Shown here piece by piece: positions 1-9,485 of a DNA stretch of 64,000 nt. A model generated the notes under the pieces. That model had not been told where the DNA came from and did not search any database. It saw nothing but the letters and a program-made list of their open reading frames with translations. The position numbers and the translations under genes are program-made. Within the stretch, counting starts at the first letter, position 1; each line of letters begins with the position of its first letter. The stretch is from contig JAJFHN010000072.1 in NCBI GenBank assembly GCA_021775595.1, positions 17,728 to 81,727 of the forward strand. The letters run 5' to 3'. This stretch comes from Hyphomicrobiales bacterium. Its GTDB lineage: Bacteria; Pseudomonadota; Alphaproteobacteria; Rhizobiales; Methyloligellaceae.

Positions 1-1207
1 CGCGATTGAAGCGGCCGCCAAATAAGGGCGCATCCCGCGTCCAGTCCGGCGCAATTTGTGCCCCCAGCCGGGCAAGCTGCGTCATGACGTGTTCCGCCAG
101 AATTCGGTGGGTCGTCAGTTTGCCGCCGTAGACGCTGATAAAGCCGCCTGTGCCCTGGGCACGATGGCTGTAGCTGGCGCTGCGCGACACTTTGCTTGGA
201 TTGTCGTCGCCATCGTCCACCAACGCGCGCACGCCCGACCAGTTGGAGATCACCTGGGACGCGTCAGCTGGGCCGCCGGGATGTTCGAAATAGCGGTTGT
301 AAATTTCGAGCAGATAGTCGCGCTCTTCATCGCTGCAAACCGCCGTCGAAGCATCGCCATGGTGCGGTGCATCCGTTGTGCCGATCACCAGATACCGGTT
401 GTTGAGCCAGGGCAGCGTGAACACCACGCGCCCATCGCTGTTTTGCAGCGTGTAGGCCGACTGCTGGCCGGACAAAGGCATGGCCAGCACGATATGGCTG
501 CCGCGGACCAGACGCATCGCGCGCTCGGGCGGCGGCGCGTCGCACAATCGATTGACGCTGTTGACCCAAGGACCAGCCGCATTGACCACGAACAGCGCAT
601 CGACCGTGCGCCGGGCACCATTTTCGCTGAAGGCGACGCGATAGCCGTCCTTGAGACCGGCGATGCTGCTAACGTCGCGGTAATTGCCAATATCAGCACC
701 GCGCTGGCGGGCGTCGAGCAACAGCGCCAGGACCAGGCGGGAATCGTCGGTTTGACAGTCGTAATAGTGCAGAACCGATTTCAGGCCGTGTTTGCGCAAC
801 AAGGGCAATTTGGCGATTCGCGCGGCGCTGAGCCGGCCGCTGGGACCGATGTTCTTCCGCCAAGCCAACGCGTCATAGAGTTTCAGCCCGAGATAGACCA
901 ACCAGGCCGGCCGGCGTTGATGGGCCGTGACGGGAATCATAAATTCCAGAGGTCTGACCAGGTGCGGCGCAGTTCGCGATAGCTGATGGCGCTCTACCAA
1001 AGAATGGCGCACAAGCCCGAATTCATAGCTCTCCAGATAGCGCAAACCGCCATGGATGAGCTTGGAGGAGGCTGATGACGTGGCGGTGGCGTAGTCGCCG
1101 CGTTCAGCCAACATGACGCGCAGACCGCGTCCGGCTGCATCGCGCGCGATGGCCGCACCATTGATGCCGCCGCCAATTATGAAAAGATCAACTGATGATG
1201 ATGCCAC
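1..1207 (-). CDS. glpD: Glycerol-3-phosphate dehydrogenase, N-terminal part (cut by window edge)
   Basis: FAD-dependent oxidation of sn-glycerol-3-phosphate to dihydroxyacetone phosphate at the inner membrane, feeding electrons to quinone. About 402 residues are visible; the C-terminal part lies beyond base 1. The N-terminus has the dinucleotide fold DLFIIGGGINGAAIARDAAG, then SSKLIHGGLRYLE, which is characteristic of the family, and later a YGGKLTTHR stretch. The GTG at 1207 is the first start codon after an in-frame TAG and lies just ahead of the FAD fold, so I use it; the ribosome-binding site is weak. The reading frame stays open to the edge with no sign of decay. It is followed on the same strand by nothing visible, and upstream by a small lipoprotein gene. 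Confidence 0.93.
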   Translation of the reverse strand, partial: MASSSVDLFIIGGGINGAAIARDAAGRGLRVMLAERGDYATATSSASSKLIHGGLRYLESYEFGLVRHSLVERHQLSRTAPHLVRPLEFMIPVTAHQRRPAWLVYLGLKLYDALAWRKNIGPSGRLSAARIAKLPLLRKHGLKSVLHYYDCQTDDSRLVLALLLDARQRGADIGNYRDVSSIAGLKDGYRVAFSENGARRTVDALFVVNAAGPWVNSVNRLCDAPPPERAMRLVRGSHIVLAMPLSGQQSAYTLQNSDGRVVFTLPWLNNRYLVIGTTDAPHHGDASTAVCSDEERDYLLEIYNRYFEHPGGPADASQVISNWSGVRALVDDGDDNPSKVSRSASYSHRAQGTGGFISVYGGKLTTHRILAEHVMTQLARLGAQIAPDWTRDAPLFGGRFNR

Positions 1208-1259
1208 AGGCGGCTACCGACGGCGCGAGGTGGGGTTGTCTAAGGCTTCAGCGATCAGT

Positions 1260-1604
1260 TTAGGGATGCTTGACCACCTCTGGAAGCCGAATGCTCGTCG
1301 TCGACGCGGTGTGATCGGAGGTGTCGTCTGCGTCCGCATAATCGGAATCGCTGTCTTCGTAATCGGACCCGCTGTCCTCATAGGCTTCGTCGTCGGAGCC
1401 TGTGACCTTGAGCGCAACCTTGCGGGCGCCGTTGTAGGTCCATTTCGCCGCCGTTCCCGCAGCCTTAACCGTTGTCTTGGTTGCTTTGTAAGTGATGTTC
1501 CCCGCGGTCTTCATCACACCGACTGCGCCGCAACCTGTCAGCAGGAGCGCAACAACCAAGATTACAGCGAAGTGATCCAAGCCAAACAGGCGATGGCGGC
1601 GCAT
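1260..1604 (-). CDS. Small predicted lipoprotein with acidic Asp/Ser/Tyr tail
   Basis: A 114-residue protein that I do not recognise. It has a basic N-terminus, a hydrophobic segment (about residues 11-22) and a lipobox LLTGC with the lipidated Cys at residue 25. A short lysine/threonine-rich middle follows, and then a strongly acidic low-complexity tail rich in Asp, Ser, Glu and Tyr (about residues 67-102). I chose ATG 1604 because a GGGGGA ribosome-binding site sits just upstream and the signal peptide then has normal length; an upstream start at 1634 would add 10 residues. Likely anchored to the inner or outer membrane. The acidic tail could bind cations, which is inference only. Confidence 0.7.
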   Translation of the reverse strand: MRRHRLFGLDHFAVILVVALLLTGCGAVGVMKTAGNITYKATKTTVKAAGTAAKWTYNGARKVALKVTGSDDEAYEDSGSDYEDSDSDYADADDTSDHTASTTSIRLPEVVKHP

Positions 1605-1696
1605 ACGATCCCCCAACAGCACACAAACGCGCACCAGGGGATAATCATCGCTGCAGTCCTAATTCCGCATTAATGACCGCGATTGTGCCGCGCAGA

Positions 1697-2749
1697 TCAG
1701 GCCAAGCCGATGCGCAACAGGTCGTGCACATGAACGATACCGACCGGTTTTCCATCTTCGACGACAAACAGCGCGGTGATGCTTGAGCTGTTGATGACTT
1801 CGAGTGCCGCACTCGCCAGCGTATCGGGCGTTACGGACTTGGGAACCGCCGTCATGATGTCGCCGGTCGAAGCTTGCAACAATTGCGGGCCCATGTTTCG
1901 CCTCAGATCACCATCTGTGATGATGCCGACAAGCGCACCGTCGTCGCCAGTGACGCCGAGGCACCCGAAGCTTTTTTCGGTCATGGTGACAAGCGCGTCG
2001 CCCATCGATGCGGTCTGGTCTGCGAGCGGCAACCGGTCGGCTGTGTGCATGACATCGCTTACGAATTTCAGGTTTGCACCCAACTGACCGCCAGGGTGAA
2101 GCACCTTGAAATCCTTGGCGGTAAAGCCGTGACTTTCCAACAGTGCAATGGCCAGACAATCACCAAGCGCCAACTGCATGATGGTGGATGTCGTTGGCGC
2201 CAGGCCATGCGGGCAGGCTTCCTTGGCTCGCGGCAGCGCGAGCGTAACTTCCGATGCATTTGCGAGGGTGCTGTCGCCGCGCGATGTCACCGCGATCAGC
2301 GGCACGCGAAAACGGCGCGAATAATCGATCAGGCTGGTGAGTTCGATTGTCTCACCCGACCAAGAGAACGCCAAAATCGCATCTTCACTGGTGATCATGC
2401 CAAGGTCGCCATGGCTGGCTTCGCTTGGATGCACAAACATGGCGGGCGTGCCCGTGGAGGCGAGCGTGGCGGCGACCTTTTGACCAACATGACCGCTCTT
2501 GCCCATTCCGGTGACAATGACGCGGCCGTTGATATCGGCAAGCACGCCGATGGCTTCGGCGAAAGTGCCGGCCAAACTATCGCCCAGTGTTTCGGCCAGG
2601 GCCGACAGGCCATGCGATTCCAGATCGAGCGTCCGCTTAGCGGACGCGATCGCATGCCGGATCTTGTTGGGGTCTTGGCTCGTCACAGTCTTCAATTTAA
2701 CCGAACTCACGATACGAGCATCCTGCTTGGGCTCCAGCGCCTGTTTCAA
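1697..2749 (-). CDS. kdsD: D-arabinose-5-phosphate isomerase (KdsD/KpsF/GutQ family)
   Basis: Interconverts D-ribulose-5-phosphate and D-arabinose-5-phosphate, the first step of Kdo synthesis for lipopolysaccharide. The protein has an N-terminal SIS domain (GMGKSGHVGQKVAATLASTG and the EASHGDLGM stretch, then FSWSGET) and two C-terminal CBS domains (DVMHTADRLPL and ITDGDLRRNM; the last ends VHVHDLLR). The family is usually about 320-330 residues; the 350 residues here include a longer N-terminus from a TTG start. A GTG at 2686 would give a protein closer to family length, so the start is uncertain. It is divergent from the outer-membrane barrel gene, only 31 bases away, and lies near galU/galE, fitting envelope sugar supply. 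Confidence 0.9.
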   Translation of the reverse strand: MKQALEPKQDARIVSSVKLKTVTSQDPNKIRHAIASAKRTLDLESHGLSALAETLGDSLAGTFAEAIGVLADINGRVIVTGMGKSGHVGQKVAATLASTGTPAMFVHPSEASHGDLGMITSEDAILAFSWSGETIELTSLIDYSRRFRVPLIAVTSRGDSTLANASEVTLALPRAKEACPHGLAPTTSTIMQLALGDCLAIALLESHGFTAKDFKVLHPGGQLGANLKFVSDVMHTADRLPLADQTASMGDALVTMTEKSFGCLGVTGDDGALVGIITDGDLRRNMGPQLLQASTGDIMTAVPKSVTPDTLASAALEVINSSSITALFVVEDGKPVGIVHVHDLLRIGLA

Positions 2750-2780
2750 ATGATTTGAAGACAGTTACGCGAAAAATACC

Positions 2781-4406
2781 ATGGGATTTGCTGCGAAAAC
2801 TGCGTTTCAGCCCGATCATGGTAAACGGCTCTTTAACCCTAGTCACCCTAGGCTTGCGCGATCACTCGTATTGCGTTCCCGAACATCCAGGGCAATTGCC
2901 CGCCGTTTCCAGCTGCCGAGGTGGCTTCCGTTGGCCATTCGTCCACGCGTGTCGCAAATTCTTGGGGTGATAATCCTGGCATTGGCTGGTCTTGCCATTG
3001 TCCTGCCAGCACCCGTGCTCGCTCAAGATTCCGCTGAAGATATTCTGCTGAATGCGGACCGCGATCGACGCGATGACTTGGATGGGGAAGAGAACGAGGA
3101 CGGTGACGAACGTGATCGCCGCTCCAGCGCCGACGAAAACATTGGTCTAGCGGGGCGCGGATTGGATGCGGAAATTGAGCTAAACGATCGCGCCACCGAT
3201 CTTGATGCCGACTCGCTGCTAGAAAACGAGCTAGCCGACAGCGAATTCAACAGGCTAAATCAAGCAGAGATCGACCCTTACGACCCTCTTGGTATTCGAC
3301 TTGGAAGTTTTTTGTTTTTCCCCCAATTTGAATCTGATCGGCGGCACTCGGACAATGTCTTTGAATCGTCCACGATCAAGCGCTCGGATTGGTCGACGCG
3401 TCTGACGCCGTCCTTCGAGTTGCGATCCGACTGGTCACGTCACGAGCTTGCCGGCGGGTTCGAATACGAAAAGGTCATTTACGACGATTTTTCTTCGGAA
3501 GACGAAGAGAACAACGCCGCCACATTGAGCGGCCGCATTGATATTGGCCGGCGGTCCAGCCTGGAGGCCGAAACCTCTTACGAAAGCCAGACCGAGAGCC
3601 GCGGCGATATCAACGTCCCCAACAATGCCGCCCAACGCCCGACCGAAATTACCAAGGATGCCGCGCTGCAAGCAAACCACGTCTTCAACCGCTTGAGTGT
3701 GACATTGCGCGGCCAGCTTACCGAAGAGGAATTCGGCGACGTATCGCTGATCGACGGTGGCACATTCGACAACGCCGCGCGCGACAATACCGAGCGCGAA
3801 CTGACGGGGCGTCTGACCTACGAACTCATCCCCGGCGTCGCAATCTTCGCCGAGGGTAGCGGAAATGAAATCGAACTGGCGCGCGCAAATGCCAATGGAT
3901 TGAAACTGGATTCCAATGGTTGGGCGGCGCTTGGCGGCTTCTCACTCGATTTTGGTGGCATTGTCATCGGCGATATCGCTGCGGGGTTTGCGCAGCAAAC
4001 ACCCGACAACGGGACTTTGAAGGGCGTCGAAGGCGCTATTCTCGCGGCAAATGTGATTTGGGCGATGAGCCCCCTAACCAACATCAACTTCAACGCGGCA
4101 TTCAATATCGAGACCACGACGCTGGCCAATTCAATCGGCTCGTTGGTTCAGACGGTTGGCGTCGAGGTCGAGCATGCGTTTAGAACCAACATGGTTCTGA
4201 CAGCGGGTGTCGCTTACGAGATGGAAGATTTCGCCAGCGCAAATCTAGAGGAAAAAACGCTCGAAGTAGCCGTCGAGGGAGAATACAGATTGAACCGCAT
4301 GGTCGGCCTGGTCGCCGGTTATGAGTTCACCGATTTTTCGAGCACAAGCAATTCAAATGACTATCAGGCAAATCTGTTTCTGTTGGGTCTTCGCTTGCGC
4401 CGCTGA
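2781..4406 (+). CDS. Outer-membrane beta-barrel protein, BBP2-like, with acidic N-terminal linker
   Basis: A 541-residue exported protein. A long basic N-terminus precedes a hydrophobic signal segment (about residues 60-80) ending APVLA before QDS, so the true start may be downstream, for example a GTG near residue 58; no other ATG is available there. After cleavage comes a 60-70 residue linker very rich in Asp, Glu and Arg. From about residue 175 alternating polar/aromatic strands appear (GSFLFFPQFE, SFELRSDWSRHELAGGFEYEK, then repeated strand-turn units) to the C-terminus. This pattern fits the putative beta-barrel porin 2 family often found near exopolysaccharide genes. The last residues are LRLRR, not the usual terminal aromatic. 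The exported substrate is unknown. Confidence 0.75.
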   Translation: MGFAAKTAFQPDHGKRLFNPSHPRLARSLVLRSRTSRAIARRFQLPRWLPLAIRPRVSQILGVIILALAGLAIVLPAPVLAQDSAEDILLNADRDRRDDLDGEENEDGDERDRRSSADENIGLAGRGLDAEIELNDRATDLDADSLLENELADSEFNRLNQAEIDPYDPLGIRLGSFLFFPQFESDRRHSDNVFESSTIKRSDWSTRLTPSFELRSDWSRHELAGGFEYEKVIYDDFSSEDEENNAATLSGRIDIGRRSSLEAETSYESQTESRGDINVPNNAAQRPTEITKDAALQANHVFNRLSVTLRGQLTEEEFGDVSLIDGGTFDNAARDNTERELTGRLTYELIPGVAIFAEGSGNEIELARANANGLKLDSNGWAALGGFSLDFGGIVIGDIAAGFAQQTPDNGTLKGVEGAILAANVIWAMSPLTNINFNAAFNIETTTLANSIGSLVQTVGVEVEHAFRTNMVLTAGVAYEMEDFASANLEEKTLEVAVEGEYRLNRMVGLVAGYEFTDFSSTSNSNDYQANLFLLGLRLRR

Positions 4407-4423
4407 TCTGGCTTGTTCGCCCG

Positions 4424-5305
4424 CTACAACAGTTTCTTCAGCTCCTGGACGAAGGTCGCGCCGATGTCCTTGCGCGCGAGTGCGAAGGCGACATTGGCGG
4501 CCAAGAACCCGACCTTCGAGCCGCAGTCGAAGCTGCGGCCCTTATATTTGAGCGCGTGGAATGATTGCGAGGGCAGCAGCTTCAGCATGGCGTCGGTCAG
4601 CTGAATCTCGCCTCCGGCGCCCGTTTCGCCAGCCTGTAGAATGTCGAAGATCTCGGGTTGGAGGATATAGCGACCCATGATGATCATGTTGGATGGCGCC
4701 GATCCCGAAGCCGGTTTTTCGACCATTCCCTTGACCGGATAGATGTCGTTTTCGCCGGTCTCGACGTCGACGACGCCATAATTGTGGAGATCTTCGCTAT
4801 CGGTTTCCTCAACCGCCAGGACATTGCCGCCATGTTCGGCGTAGACGTCCAAGAGCTGGGCCAAACAGCCGGCGCCACTTGTCTGCACGAGCACATCGGG
4901 CAGCAGCAGAGCGAACGGTTCGTCACCCACCAGATCTCTCGCACACCAAATCGCATGGCCCAATCCAAGGGGTGATTGCTGACGGGTGAAGCTTGTTTGC
5001 CCAGGCTCCGGCAGGTCGCGCGACAACAGCTCCAATTCCATCGTCTTTCCGCGCTCTCGCAGCGCCTCTTCGAGCTCGACCTGCTTGTCGAAGTGATCCT
5101 CGATGATGCTTTTGTTTCGCCCCGTAATGAAGATGAAGTGCTCGATTCCCGCCGCACGCGCTTCATCGACAACGTGCTGGATCAATGGCCGATCGACCAC
5201 GGTTAACATTTCCTTCGGCATGGCTTTGGTCGCAGGCAAAAACCTGGTTCCAAGACCTGCGACAGGAAAAACGGCTTTGCGAACTGGATTTGGCATTTTT
5301 GTCAT
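4424..5305 (-). CDS. galU: UTP-glucose-1-phosphate uridylyltransferase
   Basis: Makes UDP-glucose from UTP and glucose-1-phosphate. At 293 residues it has the normal length of bacterial GalU. The nucleotidyltransferase signature [20 protein letters not shown] lies at residues 11-30, followed by KEML. Further conserved parts are [15 protein letters not shown] and the product-site region [12 protein letters not shown] 5305 is well placed right before the catalytic loop. It is convergent with the barrel-protein gene and divergent from galE over a 146-base gap. Together GalU and GalE supply UDP-glucose and UDP-galactose for surface polysaccharides. Confidence 0.97.
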   Translation of the reverse strand: MTKMPNPVRKAVFPVAGLGTRFLPATKAMPKEMLTVVDRPLIQHVVDEARAAGIEHFIFITGRNKSIIEDHFDKQVELEEALRERGKTMELELLSRDLPEPGQTSFTRQQSPLGLGHAIWCARDLVGDEPFALLLPDVLVQTSGAGCLAQLLDVYAEHGGNVLAVEETDSEDLHNYGVVDVETGENDIYPVKGMVEKPASGSAPSNMIIMGRYILQPEIFDILQAGETGAGGEIQLTDAMLKLLPSQSFHALKYKGRSFDCGSKVGFLAANVAFALARKDIGATFVQELKKLL

Positions 5306-5451
5306 TGAGCGTCGGTGTGCGGACCACCGGCCCGTGAACGGCTGCTGTTGCGCGCCAGCGGTCAGTTAGGCGCAGGTTACGGTCGCGAAACTTATTCCCC
5401 TTACCATGCCGATGTTTCGAAAAGCATATTTTTTGGAATTGGAGCACTGCG

Positions 5452-6471
5452 ATGAGCGTATTGATCACTGGCGGAGCGGGTTATATCGGCAGCCACATGG
5501 CCCTCGATCTTGTTGAGGCAGGCGAAGAAGTCGTCGTGCTCGACAATCTCACCACCGGTTTTGACTGGGCCGTACCGCACACAGCCGAGCTCGTGATCGG
5601 TAATGCGGACGACCAGCAGCTGCTCGGTGATCTCATCAAAGACAAGAATATCAACGCGATCATTCATTTTGCGGGATCAATCGTCGTGCCGGAATCGATT
5701 GCCGATCCGCTGGGGTATTACGCCAACAACACGGTCACATCGCGCGCGCTGATCGAGAGCGCCGTCGCAGGTGGCGTAGAGAACTTCATCTTTTCATCCA
5801 CCGCTGCCGTCTATGGCTTGCCGGACACCAATCCGGTGAAAGAAACCGCCAATCTGGCGCCCATTTCACCCTATGGATCGTCGAAAATGATGACCGAAAT
5901 CATGTTGGCTGACACCGCGATTGCCAACGATTTCCGGTATGTCGCCTTGCGCTACTTCAATGTCGCAGGCGCCGACCCGGTTGGTCGGAGCGGTCAATCG
6001 ACGCCTCATGCGACGCATTTGATCAAAGTTGCCTGTCAAACGGCATTGGGCATGCGGCCCCATATCGACGTGTTCGGGTCAGATTATCCAACGCCTGACG
6101 GCACGTGCGTGCGCGACTACATCCATGTCAGTGATCTGGTGCGCGCCCATCGTGACGCGCTGGCCTATTTGCGCGGTGATGGCGTTTCGCAAGTGTTCAA
6201 CTGCGGGTATGGCCGTGGATTCTCGGTCCGAGAGGTCATCGCCTCCGTCAAGCGGGTCTCGGGTGTGGATTTCGACGTGCGCCAGGCCGAAGACCGGCCA
6301 GGCGATCCGGCCTCACTCATCGCCGCGGCGGAACGAATTCGAGATGTCTTGTCATGGCAGCCCCAGCTCGATGACCTCGATACAATCGTGACCCACGCGC
6401 TTGATTGGGAACGCCATCTGCTCGAGCGCAAGACCAAAGCGGTCAAACCGCACGAGATGGCCGACGCCTGA
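5452..6471 (+). CDS. galE: UDP-glucose 4-epimerase
   Basis: Interconverts UDP-glucose and UDP-galactose using bound NAD. The N-terminal Rossmann motif GGAGYIGSH is at residues 7-15. The catalytic pair is Tyr141 and Lys145 in the YGSSK motif, with a preceding FSSTAAVYG segment. At 339 residues it is the usual length. ATG 5452 follows a GGAG ribosome-binding site. It shares a divergent upstream region with galU (5306-5451), so the two may be co-regulated. No frameshift or missing key residue is seen. Confidence 0.97.
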   Translation: MSVLITGGAGYIGSHMALDLVEAGEEVVVLDNLTTGFDWAVPHTAELVIGNADDQQLLGDLIKDKNINAIIHFAGSIVVPESIADPLGYYANNTVTSRALIESAVAGGVENFIFSSTAAVYGLPDTNPVKETANLAPISPYGSSKMMTEIMLADTAIANDFRYVALRYFNVAGADPVGRSGQSTPHATHLIKVACQTALGMRPHIDVFGSDYPTPDGTCVRDYIHVSDLVRAHRDALAYLRGDGVSQVFNCGYGRGFSVREVIASVKRVSGVDFDVRQAEDRPGDPASLIAAAERIRDVLSWQPQLDDLDTIVTHALDWERHLLERKTKAVKPHEMADA

Positions 6472-6580
6472 TTAAACATTCGTCATTTGCCTGAATCGGC
6501 TCCAGCGGCTTAACTTGAGGATGGCTCTGGGCTCTGATATTGCCTGCGTCGGTAATTGTGATGCGAGGCGAGGCGGCGCA

Positions 6581-7945
6581 ATGGCCGTATTGGTCTACAA
6601 ACACACTGCTGAGCGGCGCCTTTGGCGTCTTGCGCACCCTTGGCGCGTCGCGATTTTGTGCATTTTATCGCTCGCAGTGATGGGGTCGCCAATTATGGGC
6701 ATCGGCGCGGCTGATGCGGAAACCCATGCCAAACCCACGGCCAAATACAAGTCACTCGTCGAGGACGGTTACCAGATGTGGCTTTCGCAGCTGCGCGCGG
6801 ATGCGGTGGCAAGCGGCGTAACCAACGAGACGTTCAACGCGGCTATGCGTGACGTATCGCCAGATTGGTCATTGCCTGATTTGGTGCTGCCAAATTTGGG
6901 GCCTGATGCACCGGCACCGCCCGTTTCAAAAAAACAGGACAAACAACAAGCCGAATTTGGCCGGCCGTCGAGCTACATCCCCGAGCGCTCAATGGCGCGG
7001 ATCGCGAAATTGGGCCGCAAAGAACTCAAATCTTGGGGCGAAACCCTTGAGGCGATTGAGAAGGAATATGGCGTTCAGAAGAGCGTAATCCTGGCCATTT
7101 GGGGCCGTGAGACGGGCTTCGGCCGCGCAAAGATCCCGCATTACACAATTCGTGCCCTAACAACCCAAGCGTTTCTGGGGCGTCGGAAAGAATTTTTTCG
7201 CAAAGAACTGTTGCTGGGACTGCAGATTTTACAGGCCGGTCATATCAGCCGGGAAAAGATGAAAAGCTCTTGGGCTGGCGCCATGGGGCACACGCAATTC
7301 CTGCCGAGCGATTTTCACAAATATGCCATCGATTACGACCGTGACGGCCGGCTCGACATTTGGGGAACGATCCCCGACGCGCTCGCATCAACAGCCAATT
7401 TCTTGAATAAAAACGGCTGGGAGGCCGGCAAGACATGGGGCTACGAGGTGCGGCTGCCAAGGAAATTCGATTGCACTCTGGCTGGACCCGACAATGCGCG
7501 GCCAATTCGCGACTGGCTGGCGCTCGGTCTGAAACGGACCTATGACCGGGAATTCAAGGAAGATCGGCAGAGCGAACAGGCATTTTTGGTGCTTCCAGCG
7601 GGCACCATGGGTCCCGCATTTCTCGCAATCAACAATTTCGCCGTGATCAAGCGCTATAATAAAGCCGATCTGTATGCCCTTTATGTCGGTCATCTTGCCG
7701 ACAGAATTTACAGCGACAGCAAGTTTGAAGGCCGATGGTCGAAAGTGTCGGGATTTGGCCGCAGCGACGTGAAGCTGCTTCAACAGCGGATTGCGGACAG
7801 TGGTATCGATGTGGGCAAAATCGATGGTCTGATTGGGTCCAAGACACGCGCCGCCGTCGGAACGTTTCAGAAGAAGCTTGGTTTGAAGCCGACATGCTAT
7901 CCCAGCCGTGCGCTTATGAATCGCATAAAATCAGCATCCAATTAG
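6581..7945 (+). CDS. Lytic murein transglycosylase, MltB type, with C-terminal peptidoglycan-binding domain (first of a tandem pair)
   Basis: Periplasmic enzyme that cleaves MurNAc-GlcNAc bonds to give 1,6-anhydro ends. From ATG 6581 (purine-rich AGGCG upstream) it has 454 residues; a TTG at 6515 would add 22. A signal segment (about residues 21-46, ending ADAE) targets export. The SLT_2 domain follows with AIWGRETGFG, Glu177 being the predicted catalytic acid, and then SWAGAMGHTQFLPS and YDRDGRLDIWGTIPDALAS. The last 60 residues are a PG_binding_1 domain (KIDGLIGSKTRAAVGTFQ). A close paralogue follows 126 bases downstream in the same orientation, so the pair looks like a local duplication that has diverged. 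Confidence 0.92.
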   Translation: MAVLVYKHTAERRLWRLAHPWRVAILCILSLAVMGSPIMGIGAADAETHAKPTAKYKSLVEDGYQMWLSQLRADAVASGVTNETFNAAMRDVSPDWSLPDLVLPNLGPDAPAPPVSKKQDKQQAEFGRPSSYIPERSMARIAKLGRKELKSWGETLEAIEKEYGVQKSVILAIWGRETGFGRAKIPHYTIRALTTQAFLGRRKEFFRKELLLGLQILQAGHISREKMKSSWAGAMGHTQFLPSDFHKYAIDYDRDGRLDIWGTIPDALASTANFLNKNGWEAGKTWGYEVRLPRKFDCTLAGPDNARPIRDWLALGLKRTYDREFKEDRQSEQAFLVLPAGTMGPAFLAINNFAVIKRYNKADLYALYVGHLADRIYSDSKFEGRWSKVSGFGRSDVKLLQQRIADSGIDVGKIDGLIGSKTRAAVGTFQKKLGLKPTCYPSRALMNRIKSASN

Positions 7946-8071
7946 GCGCCGCGGAAAATTGACGGCGAAGTGGTCAGCGGTGTCTAGGCCAACAAAAAAA
8001 CGCCTGCTAGATTCGCTCAAATGCGATTCGAAACGACAGCCAAAGCGATGGACCGAAAGCAGAGAGCAAAC

Positions 8072-9328
8072 ATGACCGAGCAGGTGCATCACGCGACCAG
8101 ACGCCGACATCGCAGCGTCAGTGTGTTGATCCTGCTTGGGTTGATTGCGGCATGCCTTATCGGCGCGACCGCGACGCCGATGGGGCCGGCTCAGGCGGCG
8201 GACGCAAAATTCAAAAAATTTGTCGATGGCTTTTGGCCGCGAGCACGCAAAGCCGGCATATCGCGCAAGACCTATGTCCGCGCGTTCGAAGGCGTGGAAC
8301 CCGATCCGGAAGTTTGGAAAAAAGACGCCCATCAGCCGGAATTCGTGATGCCAGCCTCGCAATATATCGCCTTAGCGGTCTCTGATACGCGCATCGAGAC
8401 GGGCGCAAAGAAGCTGGTGGAATTGAAAGAATTACTTGATGCAATTGAAAAACGTTACAGCGTCGACCGCCATGTCTTGATCGCGATTTGGGGCATGGAA
8501 ACCAACTATGGAACGTTTCCTGGCGATAAATATGTGATCAGGGCCCTGGCAACGCTGGCCTACAAGGGGCGTCGCACAAAGTTCGGCCGGCGGCAGCTGA
8601 TAGCGGCATTGCGAATTCTCGAACGCGGCGACACGACGCCAGAGCGGATGACCGGGTCTTGGGCTGGCGCCATGGGACACACGCAGTTTATTCCCACGAC
8701 ATATCTCGGGAATGCCGTCGACTATGACGGCGATGGCAAGCGCGACATCTGGGACACGCTGCCAGACGCCTTGGCCTCGACGGCGAACTACCTCAAGCGC
8801 TCCAAATGGCAAATGGGTCAGACCTGGGGTTATGAGGTTGTGCTGCCCAAGCGCTTCAACACGCGCCAGGCGAGCTTGCGGACCGTCAAGACGATCGGTC
8901 AATGGCGCAAATTGGGGATAAAGCGGGTGCGCGATAAGGAGTTCCCGCGCACGGGAGACCGCGCCTCTCTGGTCTTGCCGGCAGGTTCAAAAGGCCCGGC
9001 CTTTCTCATTGTGCAGAATTTTCGTTCGATTATGCGTTACAACGCCGCGACCAAATATGCGCTGGCGGTTGGGTATCTCTCTGACAGAATTCGTGGCTAT
9101 CCTGCCTTCGCGCGCGAGTGGCCGGACGGTGTTCGTCCACTCGACAGCGATCAGCGCCGAGAACTGCAAAAATTGCTTCTGGCGCGCGGATTTGCAATCG
9201 GTGATATCGATGGCGTGATCGGCTCAAAGACCCGCGAAGCCGTGAGCACGGTACAAAAGGAAAAAGGACTGAAAGCCGATGGTTTTCCGAGCCTGAAACT
9301 GCTTCAGGCCATGCGAAAGGACAGTTAG
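8072..9328 (+). CDS. Lytic murein transglycosylase, MltB type, with C-terminal peptidoglycan-binding domain (second of a tandem pair)
   Basis: Paralogue of the preceding gene, 418 residues from ATG 8072; an upstream ATG at 8021 is possible, but 8072 gives a clean signal peptide (hydrophobic residues about 16-33, then AQAAD). The catalytic motif is AIWGMETNYG with Glu143 as predicted acid, followed by SWAGAMGHTQFIPT and YDGDGKRDIWDTLPDALAS. The C-terminal PG_binding_1 domain includes DIDGVIGSKTREAVSTVQ. Compared with the first copy it lacks the proline-rich spacer between signal and catalytic domain. The function is cell-wall turnover in the periplasm; any division of labour between the copies is unknown. 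Confidence 0.92.
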   Translation: MTEQVHHATRRRHRSVSVLILLGLIAACLIGATATPMGPAQAADAKFKKFVDGFWPRARKAGISRKTYVRAFEGVEPDPEVWKKDAHQPEFVMPASQYIALAVSDTRIETGAKKLVELKELLDAIEKRYSVDRHVLIAIWGMETNYGTFPGDKYVIRALATLAYKGRRTKFGRRQLIAALRILERGDTTPERMTGSWAGAMGHTQFIPTTYLGNAVDYDGDGKRDIWDTLPDALASTANYLKRSKWQMGQTWGYEVVLPKRFNTRQASLRTVKTIGQWRKLGIKRVRDKEFPRTGDRASLVLPAGSKGPAFLIVQNFRSIMRYNAATKYALAVGYLSDRIRGYPAFAREWPDGVRPLDSDQRRELQKLLLARGFAIGDIDGVIGSKTREAVSTVQKEKGLKADGFPSLKLLQAMRKDS

Positions 9329-9485
9329 CGGCTGGGGCGTCCAACCGTATTTCCACAACGAAACAGGAATTCACGCTTTGGCAAGCATTCTGGGGCACCA
9401 ATGGGATAAACTATGGTTGGTGATTCCCTTACACGCGCTAAGCTGTGTGCAGATATGGGACGGTAAGTACGATTGAGGACACGAC

